Below, piece by piece: positions 48,653 to 48,896 of a stretch of DNA of 48,896 nucleotides. Both the position numbers and the translations under genes were made by a program. Source of the stretch: Candidatus Omnitrophota bacterium (lineage in GTDB: Bacteria > Omnitrophota > Omnitrophia > Omnitrophales > Aquincolibacteriaceae). Position 1 is the stretch's first letter; the number at the start of each line of letters is the position of its first letter. The notes under the pieces were generated by a model that was not told the origin of the DNA, searched no databases, and saw only the letters and a program-made list of their open reading frames with translations. The stretch is from positions 1-48,896 of the forward strand of contig JACKFM010000010.1 in assembly GCA_020632475.1 (NCBI GenBank). The letters run 5' to 3'.

Positions 48653-48879
48653 TACCATCCCCCTTGGGATGGTACGTATAAGCACGGCTAATGAAGCCGT
48701 GCCTTATACAGCATTAATCCCGCTTGTTCGTATTCAAACATTAGTTTGATGCTGAACCCGACGCAGCTTCCTTGGCTGCGCGGGTTCGTACCAAACTATA
48801 AAGTTTGGTGCGGCTAGAGGGACTTGGCGCCTCCACTCTTACAATCTAATTCTTACTCATTCATCCATTCGTAAGAATT
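48653..48879. repeat. hairpin array at the right edge of the window
   Basis: Gene-free sequence upstream of smpB with successive stem-loops: CCATCCC/GGGATGG (48655-48672); a 14-bp stem with GTATAAG and CACGGCT arms around AATGA (48676-48709); CAAAC/GTTTG (about 48737-48750); GAACCCG plus CGCAGC arms (48754-48787, one bulge); ACCAAACT/AGTTTGGT (48790-48809); and AATTCTTAC/GTAAGAATT (about 48848-48880). No coding frame is convincing here. Confidence 0.65.
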
Positions 48880-48896
48880 AATAAGAGTTCCGGTCG

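Overview
The window looks like a chromosomal segment of an uncultivated bacterium, most likely from the Omnitrophota (former OP3) lineage of the PVC group. That placement is inference. It rests on a 20.7-kb gene for a roughly 6,900-residue mosaic protein with a signal peptide, on hairpin-rich repeats that enter coding DNA, and on the mix of an Mrp-like antiporter operon and a bacterial deoxyhypusine synthase-like gene. No rRNA or marker gene in the window settles it.

Layout. 1-5762 (+) is the 3' part of an Mrp/Mbh-type antiporter operon: the tail of an upstream membrane subunit, MnhB-like, MnhC/NuoK-like, two MnhD-like subunits, a small membrane protein and a third, longer MnhD/NuoM-like subunit, all overlapping or nearly so. 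5795-9640 holds a deoxyhypusine/homospermidine synthase-like gene, tRNA-Asp(GTC), tRNA-Val(TAC), a LOG-family nucleotide-binding protein and a J-domain protein, with many short hairpins between them. 9643-15048 is a putative integrated mobile element. It has a large serine recombinase, an excisionase-like HTH protein, a small unknown protein, and three diverged paralogs combining a winged helix with a C-terminal domain that may be nuclease-like. A gene-free 366-bp segment carries a large inverted repeat and iteron-like repeats and is a candidate origin.

15082-24570 (-) is a frameshifted SAM methyltransferase, a small winged-helix protein, and a multidrug-efflux locus. Its gene order is MarR, tautomerase, TolC-like, membrane fusion lipoprotein, RND pump, MFS exporter, tautomerase, MarR. 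The tautomerase region and the first codons of the gene after it are duplicated at the two ends. 25150-25777 is a RelE/Phd-type toxin-antitoxin pair. 25881-26276 (-) is a one-piece tmRNA (ssrA) with a good promoter and terminator.

26722-47391 (-) is the giant gene. It contains recognisable or likely domains resembling TraB/ChaN, GNAT, methyltransferase, HEAT, protein kinase, UPF0489/arginase fold, Nudix, repeated HTH, sigma-70 and a second kinase. Many domain boundaries carry a (S/A)ELR motif, and five of them carry arrays of palindromic DNA repeats translated in frame. A tandem array of 72-bp double-hairpin repeats runs into its stop codon. 47624-48544 (-) is an ACT-domain protein and SmpB, so the giant gene lies between the two components of trans-translation.

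The most unusual content is the giant gene with its in-frame palindromic repeat arrays at domain junctions. Next come the recombinase element with its candidate origin, and several families of perfect stem-loops whose stems vary in a compensated way while loops or flanks stay conserved.
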